Assembly (NCBI RefSeq): GCF_005222815.1
Contig: NZ_STGB01000005.1
Coordinates: forward strand, 248,001-312,000
Direction: 5' to 3'
Source: Roseomonas sp. AR75
Lineage (GTDB): Bacteria; Pseudomonadota; Alphaproteobacteria; Acetobacterales; Acetobacteraceae
DNA: 64,000 nucleotides
Of this stretch, positions 1 through 8,566 are shown one piece after another. The translations under genes and the position numbers were made by a program. A model generated the notes under the pieces. It was not told where the DNA came from, made no database searches, and saw nothing but the letters and a program-made list of their open reading frames with translations. Position 1 is the stretch's first letter. The number at the start of each line of letters is the position of its first letter.

Positions 1-2
1 AC

Positions 3-389
3 GACGTGTCGGAACGCGAATGGCAGATCGAGCGCGGCGGCACCTGGGACAAGGGCAAGGGCTGCGACACCTTCGGCCCGCTCGGCCCCTGGCTGGTGAC
101 GAAGGACGAGATCGCCGATCCGCAGGACCTGGCGATGACGCTGGATGTCGACGGACACCGCATGCAGAACGGCTCCACGCGCACCATGATCTTCGGCGTG
201 CGGCACCTGGTCTCCTACGTCTCGCACTTCATCACGCTGCATCCCGGCGACGTGATCTCCACCGGCACGCCGCCGGGCGTCGGGCTCGGCCAGAAGCCGC
301 CGGTGTTCCTGAAGGCGGGGCAGACGATGACGCTGGCAATCCAGGGCCTCGGAGAGCAGACGCAGCGCACGGTGGCCTACGAGGGCTGA
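3..389 (+). CDS. Fumarylacetoacetate hydrolase family protein, C-terminal part (5' end outside window)
   Basis: The reading frame is open from the left edge and encodes the last ~128 residues of an FAH-family enzyme. Visible family hallmarks are GSTRTMIF, the HPGDVISTGTPPGVG segment and a final beta-rich stretch that ends in a Glu-Gly tail. Members hydrolyse or decarboxylate beta-diketo acids in aromatic or sugar-acid breakdown and bind a divalent metal; the metal-binding residues lie mostly in the missing N-terminal part, so the exact substrate cannot be told. The stop overlaps the start of the next gene (TGATG), so the two are likely cotranscribed. Confidence 0.85.
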   Translation, partial: DVSEREWQIERGGTWDKGKGCDTFGPLGPWLVTKDEIADPQDLAMTLDVDGHRMQNGSTRTMIFGVRHLVSYVSHFITLHPGDVISTGTPPGVGLGQKPPVFLKAGQTMTLAIQGLGEQTQRTVAYEG

Positions 390-697
390 TGTCCGACCTC
401 ACCGTCCTGATCTTCGACTTCCCCAACGGCGCCTTCGGTCCCGACCGGACCGAGGCGCTGAAGCCGCTGGCCGAGGACATCGCCGGCCAGCACGGGCTGC
501 TGTGGAAGATCTGGACGGAGGAACCCGCTGCCGGCCGCGCCGGCGGCGTCTACCTGTTCGAGAACCGCGCGGCGGCCGAGGCCTATCACGCGATGCACGC
601 GCAGCGCCTGGCGGCGCGCGGCGTCACGGGCATCGAGGCGACCTATCGCGGCATCAACGCGCTGCTGAGCCGGATCGACCGCGCGCCGATCCCGTAA
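389..697 (+). CDS. YdhR-like putative monooxygenase (small ferredoxin-like fold)
   Basis: This 102-residue protein has the length and pattern of the YdhR family: an N-terminal beta strand (LTVLIFDFP), a central GLLWKIWTEE segment and a GGVYLFENRAAAEAY stretch. Family members are small dimeric alpha-beta barrel proteins called putative monooxygenases because of their fold; the true substrate is unknown. The ATG overlaps the stop of the upstream FAH-family gene, which suggests translational coupling and a shared catabolic role, an inference from position only. Confidence 0.7.
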   Translation: MSDLTVLIFDFPNGAFGPDRTEALKPLAEDIAGQHGLLWKIWTEEPAAGRAGGVYLFENRAAAEAYHAMHAQRLAARGVTGIEATYRGINALLSRIDRAPIP

Positions 698-748
698 CTA
701 CCCCGACTGCCGCGCGTTCACCCCGCGACGAAGCCGGAGGATGCGCAG

Positions 749-955
749 ATGGGGGCGTGGGTTGCCTTGGTCTTGGCCGTGGCGGGCGGGCCACCCGTAT
801 TGGAAACCCGCTATTTCGACACGGCCGCCGCCTGCGAGGCCTGGGCAGGCCGCATCACCACGCCCGCCCGCGCGCTGCGCCCCGATGCCGGGCACCAGGT
901 CGCGCACTGCTTCCATGTGCGCGAACTGATCGCCCGGCTGGCGCAAGGCAGGTGA
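749..955 (+). CDS. Small hypothetical exported protein
   Basis: A 68-residue open frame has a good Shine-Dalgarno (GGAGG at 736-740, 8 bases before the ATG). The N-terminus is hydrophobic (MGAWVALVLAVAGG), like a short signal peptide or anchor. The rest contains two cysteines (TAAACEAW and AHCFHV) that could form a disulfide in the periplasm. No family was recognised. It ends 3 bases before the convergent stop of the phytase-like gene. The ribosome site and base composition favour a real gene, but function is unknown. Confidence 0.5.
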   Translation: MGAWVALVLAVAGGPPVLETRYFDTAAACEAWAGRITTPARALRPDAGHQVAHCFHVRELIARLAQGR

Positions 956-958
956 CGC

Positions 959-3160
959 TCAGGGCGCGATGCGCCCGAGGCGCAGGAACTGCGTCTCGCC
1001 GGAGACACCCTGCACGCCGTCATTGTCGGTGACGGCGAAGGCGTTGCCCGCGGCATCCACCGCGAAACCTTCCAGCTTCTCCAGCACCGTGCCGCCGGTC
1101 GCCGCCAGGTCGGGCACGATGTCGCGCAGCAGGCGCTTGGTCACGACGGGCACCTGTGTCGCACCCGGCGCCGCGGGCGTCAGGCCGGCGACGGAGACCT
1201 CGTAGAGACGCTTCACCGCGCGGTCGCCCCACTGGTTGTTGCGCTCGATGATGATGAAGCGGTCGGGGCCCGCGCTGGTGATCTCCGAAAGCCCCATCCA
1301 GCCCGCGGGCGTTGCGCCGAGCGGATAATGCAGCACGCCCCATTCGCCGGTGGCCACGCGATAGCGCAGCAGCTTCGCATGGCCGCGCGGGTCGTCCCGC
1401 CATTCGCGCTGCACGGCGAGCCACACCGTCTCCTCCGCGCCTTCGCCGGTCACCGCCACGCCCTCGAAGCCGAAGCGGCTGGCCTGGTTCGCCAGCGCCT
1501 CCGGCAGCGCGATCGCCTGCTCGATCGCGCCGGTCGCGGAGACCCGCAGCAGCAGGTTCTGCGTCTTGTTGCGTTCCCGTTCGGGGTTGCCTTCGGAGGC
1601 GAGCCAGAAGCCGCCGCCGGGCCGCGTCGCGATGCCCTCGATATCCAGGTTCGGCGCCGCCTGGCCGTTCTGCGTCACCGTGACCGCCGCGGTGATGCGC
1701 GCCGGCGTCTGCGTCGCGTCCAGCGTCAGGATCTGCGCCTCGGCATAGTAGCTGTCGGTCACGGCGTAGAGCCTTCCGGCCACGCTGCGATCCGCGGCGA
1801 GGCCCGACAGCGCGCCCCAGGGGATCGGCGCGCCATCGGGGCCGTTCACCGATTCGATCGTCGGGTAGCGCGCCGGCCCGTCGCCCAGGCGATAGAGGCT
1901 GAGCGCGGAGCGCAGCCCGGTTTCCGGGTTGTCCACCTCGGCCGCCGCGACGAACAGGCCGCGCGACGGGATCGCCAGCAGCCCTTCCGGGCCGACGCCG
2001 GCGGGCAGCACCTGCAGGAAGGTCGGCGCGCGGCCCGGCCCCTCGTCGCGCCAGACGGTCACGACCGACGCGCGCTCGGAGCCCACGAAGATCAGCCGCT
2101 GGCCGCCGAAGGTGCCGACATCGACGCCCTCCGGTTCGTTGCCGCGGCTGCCGCTGCGCGCTTCCGGATAGTGGCCGATGCGGATCGCCAGATGGTCCAG
2201 CAGGTTGCCGCTGTCCCACTCCACCGTGCCGTCGCGGCGGAAGATGGTGAAGCTGCGACTGCCGGTGACCATGTCGCCCTCGTTGGCGGTGACGAAGCGG
2301 TCATCGTCCAGCCAGCGCACCGCATCCGGCTCCCGCACCAGGTTCTCGAGCGTCTGGGTCGGGCGGATCACGCCGTCGCGCCTGCCGTCCACCTGCGTCA
2401 GCGTGACGCGGCCGGCGGGGAAATGCGCGGTCACCCGGCCGGTGGCGAGATCCACGATCGCGATGTGGTTGTTCTCCTGCAGCGTGACCACCGCCTCGCC
2501 GCGGCTGTTGACGTCCACGAATTCCGGCTCGGGATCGGTCGGGGCGACCTCGGCCAGGCCCGTCAGGTCCACGCGGCGCAAGGCGCTGCAATCCAGCCCT
2601 TCGGCGGTGGTCGGGATGATCGTGAGGTTGCCCGGCGGCAGCTGCGGGATGGCGCCGCGGTTGAGCTGCTCGTTGCGCTCATTCTCGATGACGACGGCGA
2701 GGAAGCGGCCGTCGCGGCTCATCGCCGTCGAATCCGGTTGGCCGCCGAGCGCGCAGCTCTGCGTGACGCGCCGGCCGGCGATGTCCAGCACCGCGACGAT
2801 GCCGGAGGGGTTCGCCTTGTCCGGCGAGGTGTCCGCGACAGCGAAGGCATGCCCGCCGCGCACCGTGACGGAAGTCGGATCGCCTTCCAGCGCGACGAAG
2901 CCGGCGGGCCGCGGCGCGGCGGGATCGGTGATGTCCACGAAGCCGACACCGCGCTGCTCGCCATCCACATAGACCAGCGTGTTGCCATCCGGCGTGGCGG
3001 TGACGATCTCCGCGATCGAACGGCGGGCGCGGTCGCGATCCGCGGGCAGCATGCGCTGCGCCTCGATGGTGGCGATGCGGTGGAAGACCTGCGGCGACTG
3101 TGCCGAAGCCGGCATGGCGACGACGCTCGCCAGAAGCGCGGCGCGAAGGCTGGATCGCAT
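959..3160 (-). CDS. Secreted esterase-like/phytase-like beta-propeller protein
   Basis: A 733-residue protein begins with a clear Sec signal peptide (hydrophobic core ALLASVVAMPASAQ, cleavage after residue ~21). Residues ~30-420 show repeated beta-propeller-type strands (VAVLDIAGRRV, IAIVDLATGRV, EGVDVGTFGGQRLIFVG), as in choice-of-anchor or YVTN-type proteins. Residues ~430-730 match the pattern of the 'esterase-like activity of phytase' domain, with repeated FEGVAV, LDIEGIATRPGGGFW and EGFAVDAAGNAFAVTDND motifs. Such proteins are periplasmic or extracellular; a phosphate-scavenging or esterase role is known for some relatives, but the substrate here is not shown. It is the last gene of the minus-strand run. 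Confidence 0.8.
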   Translation of the reverse strand: MRSSLRAALLASVVAMPASAQSPQVFHRIATIEAQRMLPADRDRARRSIAEIVTATPDGNTLVYVDGEQRGVGFVDITDPAAPRPAGFVALEGDPTSVTVRGGHAFAVADTSPDKANPSGIVAVLDIAGRRVTQSCALGGQPDSTAMSRDGRFLAVVIENERNEQLNRGAIPQLPPGNLTIIPTTAEGLDCSALRRVDLTGLAEVAPTDPEPEFVDVNSRGEAVVTLQENNHIAIVDLATGRVTAHFPAGRVTLTQVDGRRDGVIRPTQTLENLVREPDAVRWLDDDRFVTANEGDMVTGSRSFTIFRRDGTVEWDSGNLLDHLAIRIGHYPEARSGSRGNEPEGVDVGTFGGQRLIFVGSERASVVTVWRDEGPGRAPTFLQVLPAGVGPEGLLAIPSRGLFVAAAEVDNPETGLRSALSLYRLGDGPARYPTIESVNGPDGAPIPWGALSGLAADRSVAGRLYAVTDSYYAEAQILTLDATQTPARITAAVTVTQNGQAAPNLDIEGIATRPGGGFWLASEGNPERERNKTQNLLLRVSATGAIEQAIALPEALANQASRFGFEGVAVTGEGAEETVWLAVQREWRDDPRGHAKLLRYRVATGEWGVLHYPLGATPAGWMGLSEITSAGPDRFIIIERNNQWGDRAVKRLYEVSVAGLTPAAPGATQVPVVTKRLLRDIVPDLAATGGTVLEKLEGFAVDAAGNAFAVTDNDGVQGVSGETQFLRLGRIAP

Positions 3161-3256
3161 GGAGAAACCCCGGTGATGCGGGGCGGAGCTAGACGCGGCG
3201 GCGGAAGCGCGGCAACCGGGTGCGGAACGGTTTCACCGAAGCTTCGCGGAAGAGTC

Positions 3257-3523
3257 TCAGTCCTGTAACGCAGCTAGCCCGCCAGCGAGCGCCGCCAGCA
3301 CGAACAGGCCCGTCGCGATCAGCCAACGCCGCATCGCCAGCCGCGCATGCGGCCGGGCCGCTTCGGGCATGTGGCGGGACGGCGCGCCATACCAACCGAG
3401 CCCGCCATACCAGAACGGCACGCCGGCGCGCCGCGCGCGCAGCACATGCGGCATCGAGGACAGCGCGACGCCGAACGCCGCCGCCGCCAGCAGGAACGCC
3501 AGCGCGTGCAGCAGCGCCGCCAT
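3257..3523 (-). CDS. Small membrane protein of unknown function
   Basis: The chosen start at 3523 (MAALLHALAF) gives 88 residues with two hydrophobic segments: residues ~4-22 (LLHALAFLLAAAAFGVAL) and ~67-85 (WLIATGLFVLAALAGGLAAL). Between them is a conserved-looking loop (VPFWYGGLGWYGAP) and a basic stretch. Longer in-frame starts upstream would run into the dehydratase gene and look like noise. The gene begins 4 bases after the stop of the UxaA-family dehydratase, so it is probably cotranscribed. No family was recognised. Confidence 0.6.
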   Translation of the reverse strand: MAALLHALAFLLAAAAFGVALSSMPHVLRARRAGVPFWYGGLGWYGAPSRHMPEAARPHARLAMRRWLIATGLFVLAALAGGLAALQD

Positions 3524-3527
3524 CGGC

Positions 3528-5060
3528 CTACATCGTCGCGCCGAGCGTCCAGGGCGCGAATTCGGAACTGCCGAAATCGTAGCCCTCGCTCTTGGTCCGC
3601 TCGCCGGAGGCGACGCGCAGGATGAGCTGGAAGATGCGCTCGCCGCATTGCGCGACACTCTCCTCGCCGGAGAGGATGGTGCCGCAATTGATGTCCATGT
3701 CCTCGCTCATGCGCTCATACATGGCTGAATTGGTGGCGAGCTTGATGGAGGGCGCGGGCTTCATGCCGAAGACGCTGCCGCGCCCTGTGGTGAAGCACAC
3801 CAGGTTCGCGCCGCCCGCGACCTGGCCCGTGGCGCCGACGGGGTCGTAGCCGGGCGTGTCCATGAAGGTGAAGCCCTTCGCCGTGACCGGCTCGGCGTAG
3901 TCGTAGACCGCGGTGAGGTTCGTGGTGCCGCCCTTCGCCATGGCGCCGAGCGACTTCTCCAGGATGGTGGTGAGCCCCCCGGCCTTGTTGCCGGGCGAGG
4001 GGTTGGCGTTCATCTCGGCGCCCTCGCGCGCCGTGTACTCCTCCCACCAGCGCATCTTCTGCACGAGCTTCTCGCCGACTTCGCGCGAGACCGCGCGCCG
4101 CGTCAGCAGGTGTTCCGCGCCATAGGTCTCGGGCGTCTCGGAGAGAATCACCGTGCCGCCATGCCGCACGATCAGGTCCGACGCCGCGCCGAGCGCGGGG
4201 TTCGCCGTGATGCCCGAATAGCCGTCGGACCCGCCGCATTGCAGCGCGACGATCAGCTCGGATGCCGGAACGGCCTCCCGCCGCACCTGGTTGGATTCAT
4301 GCAGCACCTCGCGCACGAAGGCGATGCCGGCTTCCACGGTCTTGCGGGTGCCGCCCATCTCCTGGATGTCCATGTTGCGCAGGCGTCCGGCGAGCTTCTG
4401 CTCCTCGAGCATCGGTCCGAGCTGGTTCACCTCGCAGCCGAGCCCGATGGCGATGACGTGCGAGAAATTCACATGGCGCGCGAAGCCCGCCAGCGTGCGG
4501 CGCAGCAGGCGCAGCGGCTCGCCCATGGTCATGCCGCAGCCGGTCTTGTGGGTGAGTGCGACCACGCCATCCACGTTCGGGAAATCCGCCAGCGGATCCT
4601 CGCCCTTGAACGGATTGCGCTTGAAGGCGTCCGCGATCAGGTCGGCGACATGCGCGCTGCAATTCACGCTGGTGACGATGCCGATGTAGTTGCGCGTCGC
4701 CACGCGCCCATCGGCGCGACGGATGCCGAGGAAGGTCGCGGCCGGCGCGACCATCGGCGTCGGCTTCGCATCCACGCCCCAGGCATAGTCCTTGGCGAAG
4801 TCGCCCATCGCGCAATTGTGGACATGCACCCAGTCGCCGGGCGCGATGGCCTCCGTCGCGAAGCCGATGATCTGGCCGTAGCGCCGGATCGCCTCGCCGG
4901 CCGCGTGCGTGCGCGTGGCGATCTTGTGGCCCGGCGGGATGCGGCGCTTCGTCGTCACGCCCTCGGCTACCGTCGTCGCCTCGGGGATGGCGATGCGGGC
5001 GATCACCACGCCATCCTCGGGCGCGAGGCGGATCACGGGGGGCAGGGTGCGGGCGTCCAT
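3528..5060 (-). CDS. UxaA/GarD family sugar-acid dehydratase (altronate dehydratase-like)
   Basis: A 510-residue protein joins an N-terminal SAF domain (residues ~10-90, with DGVVIARI and HNCAMGDFAKDYAWG) to the D-galactarate dehydratase/altronate hydrolase catalytic region (RNYIGIVTSVNCSAHV, THKTGCGM, IGLGCEVNQLGPM, CGGSDGYSGITANPALG, FTTGRGSVFGMKPAPSIK). E. coli UxaA is close to this length. The family removes water from aldonic or aldaric acids to give 2-keto-3-deoxy acids, using a divalent metal. Context gives no clear substrate, so altronate versus another sugar acid is left open. A GAAGGAAA Shine-Dalgarno lies ~8 bases before the ATG. Confidence 0.88.
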   Translation of the reverse strand: MDARTLPPVIRLAPEDGVVIARIAIPEATTVAEGVTTKRRIPPGHKIATRTHAAGEAIRRYGQIIGFATEAIAPGDWVHVHNCAMGDFAKDYAWGVDAKPTPMVAPAATFLGIRRADGRVATRNYIGIVTSVNCSAHVADLIADAFKRNPFKGEDPLADFPNVDGVVALTHKTGCGMTMGEPLRLLRRTLAGFARHVNFSHVIAIGLGCEVNQLGPMLEEQKLAGRLRNMDIQEMGGTRKTVEAGIAFVREVLHESNQVRREAVPASELIVALQCGGSDGYSGITANPALGAASDLIVRHGGTVILSETPETYGAEHLLTRRAVSREVGEKLVQKMRWWEEYTAREGAEMNANPSPGNKAGGLTTILEKSLGAMAKGGTTNLTAVYDYAEPVTAKGFTFMDTPGYDPVGATGQVAGGANLVCFTTGRGSVFGMKPAPSIKLATNSAMYERMSEDMDINCGTILSGEESVAQCGERIFQLILRVASGERTKSEGYDFGSSEFAPWTLGATM

Positions 5061-5101
5061 GGCGGCGTTTCCTTCGGTTGCCGGCAGTCTAGGCCAGCGG
5101 G

Positions 5102-8100
5102 TCAGGCGGCCGGAAGGGCCGCCGCGGCCGCAGCCGGCAGGCGCAGCACGGCGGTGCCCGGAACCGCGGTGGCAAGCTCCGCGAGATGGGCGTGGTGGGT
5201 GAACAGGATCACCTGCACCTGCCGCCCCAGGCCTGCCAGCAGGCGCAACGCCGCCAGCGCGCGGGTCTCGTCGAAGCTCGCCAGCAGATCGTCGGCGATG
5301 AAGGGCAGCGGCTCCGCGGCCTCGGCCTGGATCTCCAGCGCCGCCACGCGCAACGCAAGATACAGCTGGTCGCGTGTGCCTTCGCTGAGCTGGTCCATCG
5401 GGCAGGCCGTGCCATTGGCCTGCAGCGCGCGCAGCACCGGCGCCTCGCCTTCCTCGTCGGTGTCGAGCCTGGCATAGCGCCCGCCCGTCAGCAGCGCGAA
5501 ATGGCGCGTCGCGGCCTGCAGCATCGGCCCCTGCTGGCCCTGGCGCAGCCGCTCGATGCCGGCCTTCAGCAGGGTGCGCGCGACATGCAGCCGGGCGTAG
5601 CGCTCGGCCGCGTCCTGCGCCTCGGCCAGCGCCTGGCGCGCATCCTGCGCGATCGCCGCGGCGTCCCGGCCGGCTTCCAGCCTGGCGATCTCCGCCTGCA
5701 CGCGCTGCCGCTCGCCGCCGAGCCGCGTGCGCTCCTCATTCAGCTCGTGCTGCCGCGCCTCGATGCCGGCCAGCCGCGCCACGGCGCTGTCGGGGTCGAA
5801 GCCGTCAAGCTCGGCGCGCAAGCGGTCCTCGGGCAGACCATCGCCCTGCTCGCGCAGCGTCACCGCCTCCGCGGCGATCGCGGCATGCAGTGCGGCGCGA
5901 CGCGCGGCGCGCTGCACGGCCTCGGCCAGCGCCGGCAGGTCCTCGGTGCCGGCGGCCGCGTGCAGGCGGGCGAGTTCCGCCTCCGCGGCGCGATGCGCGT
6001 CGCGCGCCGCCTCGGCCGCCTTGCGGCGGTCCTCCACCTGGCGGGCCAGCGAAGTGGCCTCAATCTCCGTGGTGCGCGCCCTTTCCAACCGGCGCGCAAG
6101 GCGCGCTGCGACGGCGGCGGGCGCCTCGCCCTCAGGCGCGTCGCCCAGCCGCGCGGCCAGCGCGCCGACGGCCTGCGCCAGCGCGGCGCGCGCCGCTTCC
6201 ATCTGCGCGATCCGCGCCTCCGCGCCACGCCAGGCGGTCGCGGCTTCGGCCACGCTGCCCCAGGCGGCGAGCGCGGCCTCGACATCCTCGGGCTCCGCCG
6301 TCTCGGCAAGGCCCAGCAGCCGCACGGCGGGCCGCCAGGCCTCGGCGCCGGCGGCAAGCTCTGCGACGGCGGCATCGCGCTTCGCGCGCGCCACCTCGGC
6401 CTGCTCGCCGGCCTGCGCGGCGGCGTCGCGCAGCTTGCGATGCGCCGCCTCGGCGTCTTCCAGCGCGGCGCAGGCGGTCTCGGCGGCGGCGAGCAGCGTG
6501 GACAGCGTCGCGTCCGGCGGCGGCGGCAGGTGCGGCGCGAGCAGCGCGCAGGCGGCGTCGCGCTGCAGCCGAAGATCGTCGCGCCGGCGCCGCAGCTCCG
6601 CCGCGCGCGCATCCAGCGCAAGCACCGCCTCGCGCGCCGCGCGCCATTCCCGCATGGCCGGCGGCGACAGCGCGGCGATGCCGGCCGGCGCCCACAGGGC
6701 GCACCATGCCTGCTCCGCCGCGGCGAGCGCCTCGGCAGCCTTCGTCTCCGCCTCCGCGGCCTCCGCCTGCGCCAGGCGCTGGGCGGCGAGCCGCGCGGTC
6801 CTGGCAGTGTAGTCGTTCACCCGCTGCGCATCGTCGGCGCGCGCATCGGCCAAGGCATCCGCCGCGTCGCGCAGGGCCTCGAAGGCATCGGGCCGTTGCG
6901 TCGCGACTTCGCCGGCAAGCGCGCGGCGGATCTCCGCCCAGGCCGCGTCGCGCTCCGCGCGGGCCTCCGCCACCGCCTCCCGCGTCGCCACCCTGCCCGA
7001 CGCGGCGAGGCGCGCGAGGTCCGCTTCCAGCGCCGCGATCTCCGCGCCGATCCCAACCGCCGCCTTGCGCGCCGCCTCCGCCGCCGCGGCGGTGGCGTCG
7101 AGCCGGTGCGCCGCCGTATCGCACAGCGCGGGCAGCGGCAGGCGGCAGGCGGCGAGCGCCGCCGCATCGCCCGACCAGTGATCGAGCGAAGCCAGCGCCG
7201 CCGCCACGCGGCGTTCCGCCTCCGCCAGGTCGCGCTCGGCGCGCGCCAGCTCCTGGTCGAGGCGGCCTTCCTTGCGCGCTTCCTCGATGGCGCGGCGCAG
7301 CGGCGCGGCGGGTGCCGGCACTGCCGCCTCGGCCAGCGCGGCGGCGGCACGGGCGAGCTTGCGCTCGGCGGGGTGCAGCGCCTCCGCGGCCGCCTGCACC
7401 TTCGTCAGCAGCGCCGTGCGGCCGCGTATCAGGCGTTGCGCGGCAAGGCGCTCGCGCTCCTGCGGCAGCCTGTCGCGCACCACCTCGGGCGCGTCCGACA
7501 GGCCAAGCCGCGCGCCGGCGGCGGCGATGCGTTCGCGCTGCGCCTCCGCCTGCTGCCGCACCGCGGGCAGGTCGCGCTCCGCGCCCTCTGCCGTCGCGCG
7601 CAGCGCCGCGAGCGCGTCCACCGCATCCTGCACCGCGAGCGTGGCGGCGTCGCGCGGCAGGGCCGCGAGCTCCGCGGCGAGCCGCTTCGCCACTTCCTCC
7701 TCCCGCGCTTCGTCCTGCGCGGCCTTGTCGAGCGCGGCGGTCACGCGCGCCAGCGTCGCCTCGGCCTCCGGCGGCAGGGCGGCTGCATCGCCGACGGCGT
7801 CGCGTTCCGCGCGCAGGCGCGCAAGCTCCGCCAGCGGCAGGCGCACCGCGCGCGCGCGGCGCAGGCGCAGCTCCTCGGTCTTCAGCGCGGCCGCTTCGGC
7901 GGCGATCTCCGCGAGGTCGCGCTGCGTCTTCGCCAGCGCTTCCACCGCATCCGCCCACTCCTTCGGCTTCACCGAAGCCTGGTCGAGGTTGCGCTGCGCG
8001 GCCTGCCAGTCATCCAGCGCCTTGGGCAGCTTGCGCGTACGGTGCCGCGTGCCGTGCAGCTCGTCCGCCGCCTTCTCCAGCCGGTCCAGCGCGCGACGCA

Positions 8101-8566
8101 GATGCGGCAGGCCCATGCCGGCCAGCAGCCCCTCACCCGCCGCGCCGCCACCCTCGATCAGCGATTGCGCGCCATCCCGCAGTCCGGCCGCATTCAGGCC
8201 GAACGACTTCTCGAACAGGTCGCGCCCGGCACCGCCGAGGAAGCGTTGCAGCGCGGCTTCCGGCACGACAGTCTCCGCCGTGTCCAGCAGCGTGTTCTGC
8301 CGCCCCTTGCGGCGGATGAAGGCGGCGCGGCTGCCATCGCGCGCGGCGAGTTCGAAGCCGATGCGCAGCTGCGCGGTGTCGTGCAGGAAGGCGAAGCGCG
8401 TCAGGTGCGGAAAGCCGAACAGCGCATCGCCGATCGCCGACAGCGCGGTGGACTTCCCCGCCTCGTTCGGGCCCAGCACGACATGCAGCCCGGCGTCTTC
8501 CGGGAAGCGCAGAGACGCATCGGTCAGGTGGCCATAGCGCAGCAGGTCGAGGCCGAGCAGCCTCAT
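5102..8566 (-). CDS. yhaN: YhaN-like SMC/Rad50-type AAA ATPase
   Basis: Starting at the ATG that overlaps the yhaO stop (ATGA), the product is 1154 residues. Walker A is GPNEAGKST at residues 32-40. A very long Ala/Glu/Arg-rich coiled-coil core follows. The C-terminus has the signature LSEGTRDQLYLALR, Walker B LPFIADDLLASFD and an H-loop FTHHAH, the layout of Rad50/SbcC-type ABC ATPases and of the YhaN family. Together with the phosphoesterase next door it probably forms a DNA-end processing complex. The reading frame extends further upstream to 8869, but that part lies inside yhaO and lacks family features. Confidence 0.85.
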   Translation of the reverse strand: MRLLGLDLLRYGHLTDASLRFPEDAGLHVVLGPNEAGKSTALSAIGDALFGFPHLTRFAFLHDTAQLRIGFELAARDGSRAAFIRRKGRQNTLLDTAETVVPEAALQRFLGGAGRDLFEKSFGLNAAGLRDGAQSLIEGGGAAGEGLLAGMGLPHLRRALDRLEKAADELHGTRHRTRKLPKALDDWQAAQRNLDQASVKPKEWADAVEALAKTQRDLAEIAAEAAALKTEELRLRRARAVRLPLAELARLRAERDAVGDAAALPPEAEATLARVTAALDKAAQDEAREEEVAKRLAAELAALPRDAATLAVQDAVDALAALRATAEGAERDLPAVRQQAEAQRERIAAAGARLGLSDAPEVVRDRLPQERERLAAQRLIRGRTALLTKVQAAAEALHPAERKLARAAAALAEAAVPAPAAPLRRAIEEARKEGRLDQELARAERDLAEAERRVAAALASLDHWSGDAAALAACRLPLPALCDTAAHRLDATAAAAEAARKAAVGIGAEIAALEADLARLAASGRVATREAVAEARAERDAAWAEIRRALAGEVATQRPDAFEALRDAADALADARADDAQRVNDYTARTARLAAQRLAQAEAAEAETKAAEALAAAEQAWCALWAPAGIAALSPPAMREWRAAREAVLALDARAAELRRRRDDLRLQRDAACALLAPHLPPPPDATLSTLLAAAETACAALEDAEAAHRKLRDAAAQAGEQAEVARAKRDAAVAELAAGAEAWRPAVRLLGLAETAEPEDVEAALAAWGSVAEAATAWRGAEARIAQMEAARAALAQAVGALAARLGDAPEGEAPAAVAARLARRLERARTTEIEATSLARQVEDRRKAAEAARDAHRAAEAELARLHAAAGTEDLPALAEAVQRAARRAALHAAIAAEAVTLREQGDGLPEDRLRAELDGFDPDSAVARLAGIEARQHELNEERTRLGGERQRVQAEIARLEAGRDAAAIAQDARQALAEAQDAAERYARLHVARTLLKAGIERLRQGQQGPMLQAATRHFALLTGGRYARLDTDEEGEAPVLRALQANGTACPMDQLSEGTRDQLYLALRVAALEIQAEAAEPLPFIADDLLASFDETRALAALRLLAGLGRQVQVILFTHHAHLAELATAVPGTAVLRLPAAAAAALPAA

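Noticed and set aside
1328..3268. 646-residue plus-strand open frame opposite the phytase-like gene
   Set aside because: The opposite strand encodes a signal peptide and repeated propeller motifs; this frame has only low-complexity His/Arg/Gln composition.
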